Part shown: piece after piece, positions 7,736-16,086 of the stretch | How positions within the stretch are numbered: the stretch's first letter is position 1 | Layout of the letters: the number at the start of each line of letters is the position of its first letter | Assembly (NCBI GenBank): GCA_026398715.1 | Contig: JAPLSI010000274.1 | Location: 1 to 23,910 of the forward strand | Direction: 5' to 3' | Length of the DNA stretch: 23,910 nt | Origin: Gammaproteobacteria bacterium | GTDB lineage: Bacteria > Pseudomonadota > Gammaproteobacteria > Xanthomonadales > Xanthomonadaceae | Notes under the pieces: model-generated | Told to the model about the DNA's origin: nothing | Databases searched by the model: none | What the model saw: the letters and a program-made list of their open reading frames with translations, nothing else | Translations under genes and position numbers: made by a program

Positions 7736-8244
7736 GAGGCCACGTCATCATTTCGCACGGGTTGCAGAGCAGTCCCGATGCGACCAAGGCCACCGCCATA
7801 GCGAAAGTTGCACAGTCGCTGGGCTGGACAACTGAGATTCCCGATTACCGCGACCTCGACGCCGCCAGTGAGCTGGGCGATGTCGTTTCGCGAATCGAAC
7901 GGCTGCGCCGTATTGCCGGCACTCATGCCCCGCTGGTGCTGGCAGGCTCCAGCATGGGCGCCTTCATATCCGCGCGCGTTTCGCTGTCCGTGGCCGTGCA
8001 GGGACTGTTCCTGATGGCCCCGCCAACCCAATTGAAAGGCTACGACATCGTGCTCGAAGCCGCTCCGGTTCCCACCCGCATCGTCCACGGCTGGCACGAC
8101 GAACTCATTCCCGCCGGCGAAGTCGTGCGTTGGGCGCAGGCGCGCAGCGACCATCTGGTGCTGGTGAACGACAGCCATCGCCTGGCCGACCATGTCGAAT
8201 TCTGCGCCCAGGAATTCGGCCGCTTCGTGCAGGGACTTGCGTGA
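7732..8244 (+). CDS. Small alpha/beta hydrolase-fold protein
   Basis: A 170-residue alpha/beta hydrolase, short for the fold. It begins with a beta strand and [11 protein letters not shown], has the nucleophile elbow GSSMG at residues 72-76 (Ser74), an acid candidate Asp123 in HGWHDELIP, and a histidine candidate His149 in NDSHRLADH, so the catalytic triad looks intact. No signal peptide or lid domain is seen; a cytoplasmic esterase or thioesterase is likely, with unknown substrate. The start is a GTG that overlaps the MOSC stop by four bases, and the stop overlaps the GTG of rlmKL in the same way. A position between a MOSC protein and an rRNA methyltransferase does not reveal a substrate. 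Confidence 0.8.
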   Translation: MRGHVIISHGLQSSPDATKATAIAKVAQSLGWTTEIPDYRDLDAASELGDVVSRIERLRRIAGTHAPLVLAGSSMGAFISARVSLSVAVQGLFLMAPPTQLKGYDIVLEAAPVPTRIVHGWHDELIPAGEVVRWAQARSDHLVLVNDSHRLADHVEFCAQEFGRFVQGLA

Positions 8245-10376
8245 AATTCTTCGTCGCCTGCGCCAAGGGCCTTGAATACCTGCTGGTGGACGAGTTGCTT
8301 GCCATGGGCGCCACGCGCGCCACGGCCGCAACCGCGGGCGCCAATGTCGAAGGCGTGGATGCGTTGGCCTATCGCGCCGCGATGTTCTCGCGCCTGGCCA
8401 GTCGCGTGTTGTGGCCCCTGGCCGAGTTCGATTGCGAGAACGAGGCCGATCTCTACCAGGGCGTGCACGAGATCGACTGGTCCGCGCATGTCGCGCCGGA
8501 AGGCACGCTCGCCGTCGATGCGCACGTGTCCGGACCCACGCTCACCCACGAACGTTTCGCCGCGCAGCGCATCAAGGATGCCGTGGTCGACCGGATTCGC
8601 GCCAGCCATGGCGTGCGGCCTTCGGTGGACGTGGATGCACCGGACCTGCGGCTGAATTTTGCGCTGCGCAAGGGTCGTGGATTCCTGTCGGTGGACCTCG
8701 GTGGCGGCGCGCTGCACCGCCGGGGCTGGCGCCAGTCGCAGGGCGACGCCCCGCTGAAGGAAAATCTGGCCGCCGCGATGCTGGTGCGAGGGCAGTGGCC
8801 GCGCATTTATTCCGAAGGCGGCGCCTTGCTCGACCCGATGTGCGGCAGCGGTACGCTGTTGATCGAAGGCGCGCTGATGGCCGCCGACGAAGCGCCCGGG
8901 CTGTTGCGCTGGCGTGGCCAGCAACCGAGTCGCTGGCTTCGATTCGATACGCGTGCATGGACCGCGCTTGAAGCCGAGGCGAAGGCTCGCGCAGCTGCCG
9001 GGCGTGCCGCGCTGAAGCCGGTCTTCTTCGGCGCCGACAGCGATCCCAAGGCCTTGCATGCCGCCATGGGCAACGCCGATCGCGCTGGCGTGGGCGAACT
9101 GATCCGCTTCGACCGCAAGCCGATTGCCATCCTCACCGGGCCCGCGTTCGAGCGCGGGCTGGTCGTCTGCAATCCGCCCTACAACCAACGCCTTGCCGCA
9201 GACACCGACCTGTACCGCGAAATCGGCGATGCACTGCGCAAGGCCGTTCCCGAATGGCGGGCCGCTCTGTTGTGCGGCAACGACGAGCTTGCCCATGCCA
9301 CCGGATTGCGCGCATCGAAGAAGTACGCGATGCACAACGGTACGATCGAATGCACGCTGGTGCTCTGTGATCCCATCCAGCCGCCGATGCGCGAACCCAA
9401 GCCGGTCGCGGCGCTTTCGGACGGTGCCGCCATGGTCGCCAACCGCCTGCGCAAGAACCTGAAGCGCTTCAAGAACTGGCGCACCCGCAACGGCATCGAC
9501 TGCTATCGCGTCTACGACGCGGATCTTCCCGAATATTCAGCGGCCGTCGACCTCTACCAGGAGTTCGATGGCGCGCGCAGGCTGTTCCTGCACGTACAGG
9601 AATATGCCGCGCCCGACACTATTCCCGAAGCCGATACGCGACGTCGTTTCGGGGAATTACTGGCCGCCCTGCACGAGGTGTTCCCGGTGCCGCGCGAGCA
9701 GGTGGTGGTGAAGACGCGACTGCGTGGCAAGGGCGGCAGCAAGTATGGTCGCCTGGACAAGACCGGCGATTTCTTCATCGTCGCCGAAGGCCCGGTGAAG
9801 CTTCGGGTCAACCTGCAGGACTACCTTGATACCGGCGTGTTCCTCGACCACCGGCCGCTGCGCTTGCGCATCGGGGCCGAGGCGCGCGGAAAGCGCTTCC
9901 TCAACCTCTTCAGTTACACGGGCGCGGCGACGGTGCATGCCGCCGTTGGTGGCGCGGTGCAGACGACCAGTGTGGACCTGTCGGCGACCTATCTGGACTG
10001 GGCCGCCAAGAACCTCGCATTGAACGGCGTGGACGGCCCCGAGCATCGCCTGGTGCAGGCAGACGTGCCGCAATGGCTGGAAAATGACCGTAACCAGTAC
10101 AACCTGATCTTTTGCGATCCGCCGACGTTTTCGAATTCAGCACGCGCCGAGGATTTCGATACGCAACGCGACCATCCACGCTTGCTGCGCGCGGCGATGG
10201 CGCGGCTGGCGCCGGGCGGGCTGTTGTTGTTCTCGAACAATTTCAGGCGCTTCAAGTTGGACGAAGCCGCGATTGCGGAGTTCGCCACTGTTCGCGAAAT
10301 CAGCAAGCAGACCATCGACGAGGATTTCGAAAGAAATCCGCGAATCCATCGCGCCTGGGAATTACGACCCCTTTGA
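8241..10376 (+). CDS. rlmL: Bifunctional 23S rRNA methyltransferase RlmKL
   Basis: Fused enzyme making m2G2445 (RlmL half) and m7G2069 (RlmK half) in 23S rRNA. The 711-residue length matches the E. coli protein (702). Order of parts: N-terminal THUMP region, then the RlmL domain with the SAM motif [17 protein letters not shown] (from Asp198) and NPPY at 311-314; then the RlmK domain with [15 protein letters not shown] and the DPPTFSNS motif (from Asp626). The GTG start at 8241 overlaps the hydrolase stop and gives [18 protein letters not shown], a natural N-terminus. The 3' end overlaps the convergent small secreted gene by 15 bases. Confidence 0.95.
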   Translation: MKFFVACAKGLEYLLVDELLAMGATRATAATAGANVEGVDALAYRAAMFSRLASRVLWPLAEFDCENEADLYQGVHEIDWSAHVAPEGTLAVDAHVSGPTLTHERFAAQRIKDAVVDRIRASHGVRPSVDVDAPDLRLNFALRKGRGFLSVDLGGGALHRRGWRQSQGDAPLKENLAAAMLVRGQWPRIYSEGGALLDPMCGSGTLLIEGALMAADEAPGLLRWRGQQPSRWLRFDTRAWTALEAEAKARAAAGRAALKPVFFGADSDPKALHAAMGNADRAGVGELIRFDRKPIAILTGPAFERGLVVCNPPYNQRLAADTDLYREIGDALRKAVPEWRAALLCGNDELAHATGLRASKKYAMHNGTIECTLVLCDPIQPPMREPKPVAALSDGAAMVANRLRKNLKRFKNWRTRNGIDCYRVYDADLPEYSAAVDLYQEFDGARRLFLHVQEYAAPDTIPEADTRRRFGELLAALHEVFPVPREQVVVKTRLRGKGGSKYGRLDKTGDFFIVAEGPVKLRVNLQDYLDTGVFLDHRPLRLRIGAEARGKRFLNLFSYTGAATVHAAVGGAVQTTSVDLSATYLDWAAKNLALNGVDGPEHRLVQADVPQWLENDRNQYNLIFCDPPTFSNSARAEDFDTQRDHPRLLRAAMARLAPGGLLLFSNNFRRFKLDEAAIAEFATVREISKQTIDEDFERNPRIHRAWELRPL

Positions 10377-10778
10377 CTTGCGCTCGGCCTTGCGCCGCTT
10401 GCGCTCGGCCGCGCGGTCATCCATGGCCTGCTTGTACTCGGCCTTGCTGATCAGCTGCATGCGCTCGATCTTGCACGGATAGTCGCGGGTCATGATGGCG
10501 TCGCCGAGGCTGCCGCAGACCCGGCCGCTGACCGGGTCGCCGCGGAACACCAGCAAGGACGAGAAGCTCAGCGAGGTGCAGGCGCTGGCGACTTCGATCC
10601 GGTATTTGTTGCGGCCTGCGTCCACCAGGATCGTCCGGTCGTCGAGTTCGACCCAGCCGCGGGCGAAGTTCGGGTCCAGGCATTGGGAGCCACGAAGGAT
10701 GGGGGTGTCAGCGGAGCCTGCGCTGGCCGACGTTGCCAGCCCCAGAGCCAAAAGCGATGCGAACGCCGGGATTTTCAT
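10362..10778 (-). CDS. Small secreted protein, DUF6491-like
   Basis: A 138-residue protein of unknown function. Residues 1-20 form a clear signal peptide with an ASA cleavage site, so it is exported, probably to the periplasm. The mature part has four cysteines (33, 67, 88, 102), suggesting two disulfides, with the pattern GSQCLDPN and [22 protein letters not shown] that I associate with DUF6491 proteins of Lysobacterales. The C-terminus is strongly basic (Arg/Lys/Glu repeats). The ATG at 10778 is preferred over an upstream in-frame codon because GGAGG lies four bases before it. It overlaps the 3' end of rlmKL on the other strand and diverges from the methyltransferase gene. Confidence 0.75.
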   Translation of the reverse strand: MKIPAFASLLALGLATSASAGSADTPILRGSQCLDPNFARGWVELDDRTILVDAGRNKYRIEVASACTSLSFSSLLVFRGDPVSGRVCGSLGDAIMTRDYPCKIERMQLISKAEYKQAMDDRAAERKRRKAERKSKGS

Positions 10779-10850
10779 GCTGCCTCCATGGTCGCCAGGC
10801 ACCATTGTGCACTGGCCCGATTAACCCGGGCGAAATGTTCGCGCAGGCAT

Positions 10851-10856
10851 TATGCT
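10851..10856 (+). promoter_or_regulatory. Possible -10 box giving a leaderless transcript
   Basis: TATGCT matches four of six -10 positions, and a start site seven bases downstream would fall on the A of the methyltransferase ATG at 10863. No ribosome-binding site is visible before that ATG, in agreement with a leaderless message. No good -35 element is seen. Confidence 0.25.
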
Positions 10857-10862
10857 CGGGTC

Positions 10863-11498
10863 ATGGTAGCCAAGAGCGATATCAACAAACCCCAGCCCGC
10901 TGGCTGGACGTTCTTTCGCCAGTGGCTGAAGAACCCGCTTCGGGTGGCTGCGATCTCGCCCTCCAGCAAGCAGCTGGCGCGCCAGATGATGTCGCAGTTG
11001 CCGCGTGCCTCCCGACGCGTGATCGAACTTGGCGGCGGCACCGGCGTATTCACCCAGGCGCTGCTGGACCACGGCATCGCCCCGGCCGACCTGCTTGTGC
11101 TGGAGTTGAATGAAGAACTTCACCAGCACCTGGTCCGCCAGTTTCCCGGTGCGCGCGTGGTCTGCGCTGATGCCGGCAACCTTTCGGAGATCGCAAAGGC
11201 CCAGGGCTTCATCGGCCCGGAAAGCGCCGACGCCGTCATCTCCGGCCTGGGCCTGTTGTCCATGCCCCGGCAGACCCAGCAGTCCATCCTCCAGGCTGCT
11301 TTCGACAGCCTCAAGCCCGACGGTCGATTCATCCAGTTCACCTACGGCCCGGCGAACCCCGTCACCCGCGAAGTCGTGGATGCGCTCGAATTGACTGCCC
11401 GCCGCGCCAGTTTCACCTGGTGGAACGTGCCGCCGGCGACCGTCTATGTTTACCAGCGGCGAATTTCCCGTTCGATGGCGCCGCGCTCGATGCGCTGA
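10863..11498 (+). CDS. Class I SAM methyltransferase, phospholipid/rRNA-dimethylase type
   Basis: A 211-residue Rossmann methyltransferase. SAM motif I is VIELGGGTGVFT at residues 53-64, preceded by NPLRVAAISPSSKQLARQM, the start typical of the phospholipid N-methyltransferase/KsgA-like family (COG3963). It ends with ASFTWWNVPPATVYVYQRR, also typical of that family. Likely roles are stepwise methylation of phosphatidylethanolamine (PmtA type, known in Xanthomonas) or an uncharacterised substrate; the sequence does not decide. The ATG at 10863 is the first sensible start after the divergent gene and lacks a Shine-Dalgarno match. The C-terminal tail is basic (SRSMAPRSMR). It is apparently monocistronic, with a possible terminator downstream. 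Confidence 0.75.
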   Translation: MVAKSDINKPQPAGWTFFRQWLKNPLRVAAISPSSKQLARQMMSQLPRASRRVIELGGGTGVFTQALLDHGIAPADLLVLELNEELHQHLVRQFPGARVVCADAGNLSEIAKAQGFIGPESADAVISGLGLLSMPRQTQQSILQAAFDSLKPDGRFIQFTYGPANPVTREVVDALELTARRASFTWWNVPPATVYVYQRRISRSMAPRSMR

Positions 11499-11505
11499 GT
11501 TGCGG

Positions 11506-11539
11506 CTGGGCAACACTGGGTTGCGCCCAGGCCCCTTTT
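11506..11539 (+). terminator. Possible rho-independent terminator after the methyltransferase
   Basis: CTGGGC at 11506-11511 pairs with GCCCAG at 11525-11530, extended by AAC/GTT with a two-base bulge, and TTTT follows at 11536-11539 after a GCCCC spacer. The separation of stem and T-run weakens the call. Confidence 0.35.
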
Positions 11540-11570
11540 GACGCGCGCCGTCAGAACTTATCTTGACGGC
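11538..11570 (+). promoter_or_regulatory. Inverted and direct TGACG half-sites upstream of the pirin gene
   Basis: Three half-sites lie in 33 bases: TTGACG at 11538-11543, its complement CGTCA at 11549-11553, and TTGACGGC at 11563-11570. The last two form a perfect 7-bp inverted repeat, GCCGTCA (11547-11553) and TGACGGC (11564-11570), around a 10-base centre. TTGACG at 11538 could also serve as a -35 box, with TATCTT (11559-11564) as a weak -10 at 15 bases. The arrangement looks like an operator overlapping a promoter 20 bases before the pirin start; the cognate regulator is unknown. Confidence 0.4.
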
Positions 11571-11590
11571 ACGATCCCCAGGAGACCTCC

Positions 11591-12436
11591 ATGACCAGCA
11601 CAGCCACTCGACACCGACCGGTCGCCCGCCGCCTGCGCGGCATGGCCACGTCCGACGGCGCCGGCGTCAGCCTGACCCGGGTTATCGGCACCCAGCAGTT
11701 GTCCTACCTCGACCCGTTCCTGATGCTCGATGAATTCGGCTCGGACAAACCGGGCGACTACATCGCCGGTTTTCCGTCCCATCCCCATCGCGGCTTCGAG
11801 ACGGTGACCTACATGCTCGATGGTCGCATGCGGCACAAGGACAACCACGGTAACGAAGGCCTGATGACCGCGGGATCGGTGCAGTGGATGACCGCCGGCC
11901 GCGGCATCGTGCATTCCGAAATGCCGGAGCAGGAAGAGGGTTTGATGCGCGGTTTCCAGCTGTGGGTCAACCTGCCGGCGAGGGACAAGATGGGACAGCC
12001 GCGCTACCAGGAATTTGCCGCCGATCGCATACCGGAGGTGTCGCCTTCCGCGGGCGTGGCAGTGAAGGTGATCGCGGGCCATGTCGGCGATGTGGCCGGC
12101 CCGGTGCAACAACCCGCTACCGATCCGCTTTATCTGGATATCGCGATCGAAGCGGGCGCGAGTTTCGAACAAGCCGTTGCCTCGGGGCACAACTCGTTCG
12201 CCTACGTTTACGAAGGCGAGGTATCCGTGGGCGCCGATTCCGTCGGCAAGGGCGAGCTGATCGTGCTGGGCGACGGCGACGCCGTCGCCGTCACCGGCAG
12301 GGCGGGCAAGAGCCGCCTTATCCTGGTCGCGGGCAAGCCCATCGGTGAACCGGTGGCGCGCTACGGTCCGTTCGTGATGAATACCCAGGCCGAGATCATG
12401 CAGGCCGTGCAGGACTATCAGTCCGGCCGATTCTGA
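11591..12436 (+). CDS. Pirin family protein
   Basis: A 281-residue bicupin pirin. The N-terminal cupin carries LDPFLMLDEFGSDKPGDYIAGFPSHPHRGFETVTYML split over residues 40-75, with the iron ligands His64, His66, His108 and Glu110 (HPH and HSEMPE), all conserved. The C-terminal cupin is degenerate, as usual. Bacterial pirins include quercetin 2,3-dioxygenases (YhhW) and regulators of metabolic enzymes; the in vivo role here is not determined. AGGAG at 11580-11584 lies six bases before the ATG. The gene is flanked by half-site repeats upstream and a strong terminator downstream, so it is probably a single-gene unit with its own regulation. Confidence 0.88.
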   Translation: MTSTATRHRPVARRLRGMATSDGAGVSLTRVIGTQQLSYLDPFLMLDEFGSDKPGDYIAGFPSHPHRGFETVTYMLDGRMRHKDNHGNEGLMTAGSVQWMTAGRGIVHSEMPEQEEGLMRGFQLWVNLPARDKMGQPRYQEFAADRIPEVSPSAGVAVKVIAGHVGDVAGPVQQPATDPLYLDIAIEAGASFEQAVASGHNSFAYVYEGEVSVGADSVGKGELIVLGDGDAVAVTGRAGKSRLILVAGKPIGEPVARYGPFVMNTQAEIMQAVQDYQSGRF

Positions 12437-12465
12437 AAAACCGGGCCTGCAACCACGCCGCAATG

Positions 12466-12497
12466 AACAAACCCGCCTTTCGGCGGGTTTGTTTTTT
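12466..12497. terminator. Strong rho-independent terminator between pirin and rluB
   Basis: AACAAACCCGCC (12466-12477) and GGCGGGTTTGTT (12482-12493) form a perfect 12-bp stem around a TTTC loop, followed by a run of six T (12492-12497) on the plus strand. It lies 29 bases after the pirin stop and 13 bases beyond the rluB stop, so it terminates pirin and, through the A/T-rich outer stem, probably also rluB coming from the other side. Confidence 0.9.
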
Positions 12498-12509
12498 GCT
12501 GCCCGTCCA

Positions 12510-14270
12510 TCAATCGTCGGACGGAAGGCCTTCGGGACGTTTCCGGAATGGCGGCTTCGGTCCGTTGTGGCGCGGACCGCGATTGCCGTCGGGACGGGGA
12601 CCGCGATCGTTGAACGGCCGGTCGCCCGGCGGACGTGCGCCCTGGGGGCGATCACCCTGCGGACGCGGCGGCTTCGGGCCGCGCGGAGCATAGGGGCTGT
12701 CGCCCTGCGGTCGCGGGCCACGGTCGCCTTGCGGCTTCGGTCCACGCGGCGCATACGGGCTGTCGCCCTGCGGACGCGGGCCACGCGGGCCCTGCGGCGC
12801 GCCTGGACGCGGTCCCCGGTCGCCGTAGGGGCGCGGTGCGCCCGGACGCGCGTTGCGCGGCGGCGCGACCTTGGAGCCGGTCTCCACGCCCTCGGGCACG
12901 TACCAGCTGCGGAACTCGCCGCCGTGCGGCGCATGCGCATCATTGCCGGGCTGGCGGCTGGCGCTGTGGGGCTTGCCCTTGAATCCTGCCGGGCCGCCCG
13001 GACGCGGGCCACGATCACCCTGCGGGCGCGGACCCCGGTCGTTGAACGGACGGTCGCCCTGCGGCTTCGGTCCGCGCGGCGCATACGGGCGGTCGGCGGC
13101 CGGCCGGCCGGCACCTGGTTCGATCCGGTTGCCGAAGTTGTCGTCACGCGGGCCGGCGCTTTTCGCGCCGAACGGCTTGCCGCCACGCGGCGGGCGATTG
13201 CCGACCGGACGGTCGGCGCCCATCGGGCCGCTGAAGGCCTTGCCTGCGCCCTTGAAGGCCGGCTTGCCACGCGGGCCCGCGCCAGGACGGCCGCGACCGC
13301 GCGGCTTGTCTTCGCGCACATGGTCGAAGCGACGCAGTTCGCGCGCTTCCTCGTTGACGTGCCCGTTGACGAAGGAGTTCTGCACGCGATCCTTGCCGAC
13401 GCGGATTTCCATCGGCCGCGACTTGCGCTGTCCGATCACCGGCTGCAGGGTGAGCACCGGCGCGTTTTGTTCCAGGCCGAAATGCTTGCGGATCTTTTCC
13501 ACCTGCTCGGCTTCCATCTCGACGCAATGGCCGCGCTTGAGCAAACGGGGCAGGGTGACGTCGCCGTAGCGCACGCGCTTCAGGCGGCTGACCTGGTGGC
13601 CCTGCGATTCCCAAAGGCGACGAACTTCGCGATTGCGGCCTTCGGTCACCACCACCTGGAACCAGGAGTGCGAGCCGCTGGCGTTGATGCGCTCGATCTT
13701 TTCGAACTTGGCCGGGCCGTCTTCCAGCGCCACGCCGCGCGCCAGGCGATCGACCACGTTGTCCGGCACTTCGCCGGGGATGCGGCAGACATATTCGCGT
13801 TCGATCGCGTTCGACGGATGCATCAGCGCATTGGCGAGCTCACCGTCGGTGGTCAGCAGCAGCAATCCGGTGGTGTTCATGTCGAGCCGGCCGACGGCGA
13901 TCCAGCGCGCGCCCTTCAATCGCGGCAGCGCTTCGAAAATGGTCGGGCGGCCTTCGGGATCTTCGCGGGTGGTGACCTGGCCTTCGGGCTTGTTGTAGAT
14001 CAGCACGCTGGTCGGTTCGGTCAGCGCGGTGGCGACGAAGGTTTTTCCGTCGAGCTCGATGCGGTCGCCGCTGGAAACGGACTGGCCGACCTTGGCGACT
14101 TCGCCGTTGACCTTCACCAGGCCCTGGCCGATGCGCTCTTCCAGCGCGCGGCGCGAACCCAGGCCGGCTTGCGCGAGCACCTTGTGCAGGCGTTCCTCGA
14201 TGCGCGGCGTGTTGTCTTCAGCGGTCTTGTCCTTCAGCGACAGGACTTTCTTGGTGGGGGTCTTACTCAT
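12510..14270 (-). CDS. rluB: 23S rRNA pseudouridine2605 synthase with long disordered tail
   Basis: Makes pseudouridine 2605 in 23S rRNA. An N-terminal S4 RNA-binding domain (RIEERLHKVLAQAGLGSRR, residues 23-41) is followed by the RsuA/RluB catalytic domain with GRLDMNTTGLLLLTTDGE, catalytic Asp130. The catalytic part ends near residue 265. Residues about 305-586 are a low-complexity tail rich in Arg, Gly, Pro, Asp and Gln, built from PYAPRGPKPQGD, RPFNDRGPRPQGD and GPRPQGD units. RluB of E. coli is about 290 residues, so this protein is twice that length. RluB tails are often extended in Lysobacterales; their role (RNA binding, condensate formation) is inference. GGAG lies seven bases before the ATG, which overlaps scpB by eight bases. 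Confidence 0.9.
   Translation of the reverse strand: MSKTPTKKVLSLKDKTAEDNTPRIEERLHKVLAQAGLGSRRALEERIGQGLVKVNGEVAKVGQSVSSGDRIELDGKTFVATALTEPTSVLIYNKPEGQVTTREDPEGRPTIFEALPRLKGARWIAVGRLDMNTTGLLLLTTDGELANALMHPSNAIEREYVCRIPGEVPDNVVDRLARGVALEDGPAKFEKIERINASGSHSWFQVVVTEGRNREVRRLWESQGHQVSRLKRVRYGDVTLPRLLKRGHCVEMEAEQVEKIRKHFGLEQNAPVLTLQPVIGQRKSRPMEIRVGKDRVQNSFVNGHVNEEARELRRFDHVREDKPRGRGRPGAGPRGKPAFKGAGKAFSGPMGADRPVGNRPPRGGKPFGAKSAGPRDDNFGNRIEPGAGRPAADRPYAPRGPKPQGDRPFNDRGPRPQGDRGPRPGGPAGFKGKPHSASRQPGNDAHAPHGGEFRSWYVPEGVETGSKVAPPRNARPGAPRPYGDRGPRPGAPQGPRGPRPQGDSPYAPRGPKPQGDRGPRPQGDSPYAPRGPKPPRPQGDRPQGARPPGDRPFNDRGPRPDGNRGPRHNGPKPPFRKRPEGLPSDD
12669..12767 (-). repeat. 63-bp tandem repeat in the rluB tail
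   Basis: A 63-bp unit (12705-12767) coding for GDSPYAPRGPKPQGDRGPRPQ is followed by a partial second copy (12669-12704, GDSPYAPRGPKP). The two copies align at an exact 63-bp offset, for example the CTGTCGCCCTGCGG block at 12697 and 12760 on the plus strand. A third, diverged copy of the PYAPRGPKPQGDRP part lies near 13055-13095. Being a multiple of three, unit gain or loss keeps the frame. Confidence 0.75.
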
Positions 14271-14976
14271 TTCTGAACTCCGGCTCGGCGATGTCGCCGG
14301 CCTCTTCGTTGTCGGGGCCGGAACCGGCCTCGGGTGTGGAATCGGACGTCAGCTCGGCAAGCAGGGCGGCGTTGGCCACGCCTGGCGGCGTCATGTCGAA
14401 GGGAAGCTGCGGATCGAGCTCGGGAATGTCCTTCAGCTCGGAAAGCGGCGGCAGTGCATCGAGGCTCTTGAGCCCGAAATAATCCAGGAAGGTGCGCGTG
14501 GTGCCGAACAATTCGGGGCGGCCCGGCACGTCGCGATGGCCGATCACGCGGATCCACTCGCGCTCTTCCAGCATCTTGATGGTGTTCGAATTCACCGCCA
14601 CGCCGCGGATGGATTCGATTTCGCCGCGGGTTATCGGCTGGCGGTAGGCGATCAGCGCGAGGGTCTCGAGCGTGGCGCGCGTGTACTTGGTCTGGCGCTC
14701 GGTCCACAGGCGGGCGACGAAAGAATGTACGTCGGCCTTTACCTGGAAGCGGAAGCCGGAAGCGACTTCGACCAGTTCGACGCCGCGATTCTCGGCATCG
14801 CTGCGCAGGTCGGCGATGGCTTGTTCAAGGCTGCCCGGGGGCGGCAGGGATTCTTCCGGGAACAGGGCGGTGATTTGCGCCAGCGTCAGCGGCTGGGGCG
14901 AGGCCAGCAGCGCTGCCTCCACGATGCGTCGGATCAGGTCTTGGTCCATGGGTTCGTCGTTGGGTTGGTCGGTCAT
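14263..14976 (-). CDS. scpB: Segregation and condensation protein B
   Basis: Kleisin-associated winged-helix subunit of the SMC-ScpAB condensin, needed for chromosome compaction and segregation. The 237-residue protein has the two winged-helix domains: LIRRIVEAALLASPQPLTLAQI near residue 14, then RATLETLALIAYRQPITRGEIESIRGVAVNS with REWIRVIGHRDVPGRPELFGTT, the ScpB signature. The C-terminal 60 residues are acidic and probably disordered. The ATG overlaps the scpA stop by four bases, and its own stop lies within the first codons of rluB, giving a coupled scpA-scpB-rluB unit, the usual order in gammaproteobacteria. Confidence 0.93.
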   Translation of the reverse strand: MTDQPNDEPMDQDLIRRIVEAALLASPQPLTLAQITALFPEESLPPPGSLEQAIADLRSDAENRGVELVEVASGFRFQVKADVHSFVARLWTERQTKYTRATLETLALIAYRQPITRGEIESIRGVAVNSNTIKMLEEREWIRVIGHRDVPGRPELFGTTRTFLDYFGLKSLDALPPLSELKDIPELDPQLPFDMTPPGVANAALLAELTSDSTPEAGSGPDNEEAGDIAEPEFRNE

Positions 14977-16007
14977 GCGTCCGTGCCGTCGGCGCCGGTC
15001 ACATCATCGAGTCCGTGTTCATCGGACGTGGGTTCGGGGAGGTCGCGCGCAAGCGCGTCCGGATCGTTGGCCGCGCCGCCGTCGGAGGCAGCCAGTGATT
15101 TCACGTAGATCGGCGCCGGCCAGGCGGGCGCATCGGCCAGTTTCGGCAGGTGCGGATCGCGCGGGGCCGCTTCGTCCTGCACGATCTCGAGCAGTTGTTC
15201 CTTGGCCAGTTCCAGCACCGACAGGAAAGTGACCACGACGCCGATGCGGCCTTCCTCGACGTTGAACAGGTTTTCGAACAGGTGGAAGCTGCCGTCGGCC
15301 AGCTTGCCCAGTACTTCGCCCATGCGCTGGCGAACCGACAGGGCTTCGCGGGTGATGGCGTGGTGGGTGAACATGTCGGCGCGCTTGAGCACGTCGCGCA
15401 GCGCCAGCAGCATTTCGCGCAGGTCCACCGGCGGCGGTACGCGCACGGTCGCGCGCTCGGGCACGAAGGCGCTGGCAACCGTGGTGTCGCGGTCGAGGCG
15501 GTCGAGGTCGTCGATGTCTTCGGCGGCCTTCTTGAAGCGTTCGTATTCCTGCAGGCGGCGCACCAGTTCGGCGCGTGGGTCGCCCTCGATGCCTTCCTCG
15601 AGTTCGGCGCGCGGCAGCAGCATGCGCGACTTGATCTCGGCCAGGATGGCGGCCATCACCAGGTATTCGGCGGCCAGTTCGAAGCGAAGGTCCTGCAGCA
15701 CGTCGATGTAGTCCACGTACTGCCGGGTTATCTCGGCCACCGGGATGTCGAGGATGTCGAGGTTCTGGCGGCGGATGAGGTACAGCAGCAGGTCCAGCGG
15801 GCCTTCGAAGGCCTCCAGGATGACTTCCAGCGCATCCGGCGGGATGTACAGGTCCTGCGGCATCTGCAGCACCGGTTGGCCCTTGAACACCGCCAGGGGC
15901 ATTTCCTGCTGCTGCGGCCGTTCCGGCGCGCGCACGGCGTTGCCTTCCTTGCGGGGCAGTTCCGGAAAAGCGGATTCGGGCGCGTCTTGCGCGAGCGGTT
16001 CGGTCAT
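14973..16007 (-). CDS. scpA: Segregation and condensation protein A
   Basis: Kleisin subunit bridging the SMC heads. The 344-residue protein has the N-terminal kleisin signature FEGPLDLLLYLIRRQNLDILDIPVAEITRQYVDY split over residues 67-100, a middle region with EYLVMAAILAEIKSRMLLPR, and a C-terminal winged helix around GRIGVVVTFLSVLELAKE. It is longer than typical ScpA (about 250-280) because of a roughly 50-residue leader rich in Pro and Gln and an acidic tail of about 60 residues. The ATG at 16007 has no obvious ribosome site; a start at internal Met36 or Met49 would remove most of the leader. The gene follows yciO after 79 bases. Confidence 0.92.
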   Translation of the reverse strand: MTEPLAQDAPESAFPELPRKEGNAVRAPERPQQQEMPLAVFKGQPVLQMPQDLYIPPDALEVILEAFEGPLDLLLYLIRRQNLDILDIPVAEITRQYVDYIDVLQDLRFELAAEYLVMAAILAEIKSRMLLPRAELEEGIEGDPRAELVRRLQEYERFKKAAEDIDDLDRLDRDTTVASAFVPERATVRVPPPVDLREMLLALRDVLKRADMFTHHAITREALSVRQRMGEVLGKLADGSFHLFENLFNVEEGRIGVVVTFLSVLELAKEQLLEIVQDEAAPRDPHLPKLADAPAWPAPIYVKSLAASDGGAANDPDALARDLPEPTSDEHGLDDVTGADGTDA

Positions 16008-16086
16008 CAGAAAGATTCAGTGAGCGGTATCGTGGAAACGGTGTTTCTTGATGAAGGGCTCTCGAGTGAGAGTTGGAAACTGGCGC
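16008..16086. other. Intergenic spacer between yciO and scpA with two short inverted repeats
   Basis: This 79-base spacer holds GAAAC/GTTTC (16035-16039 and 16043-16047) and CTCTC/GAGAG (16059-16063 and 16068-16072). Neither is followed by a T-run on the minus strand, so they do not look like terminators; I see no clear promoter for scpA here and assume readthrough from yciO. Confidence 0.3.

Noticed and set aside
12489..14276. A 595-codon open frame on the plus strand opposite rluB, and a 587-codon minus frame at 11558-13321
   Set aside because: Both are shadows produced by high G+C and the Arg/Gly/Pro repeats of rluB; their translations are Arg/Ala-rich or repetitive and match no family, whereas rluB has clear S4 and catalytic motifs. 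The second also runs antisense through the pirin gene.
16059..16072. CTCTC/GAGAG hairpin before scpA as a terminator
   Set aside because: Short stem and no T-run on the minus strand; yciO and scpA are more likely co-transcribed.
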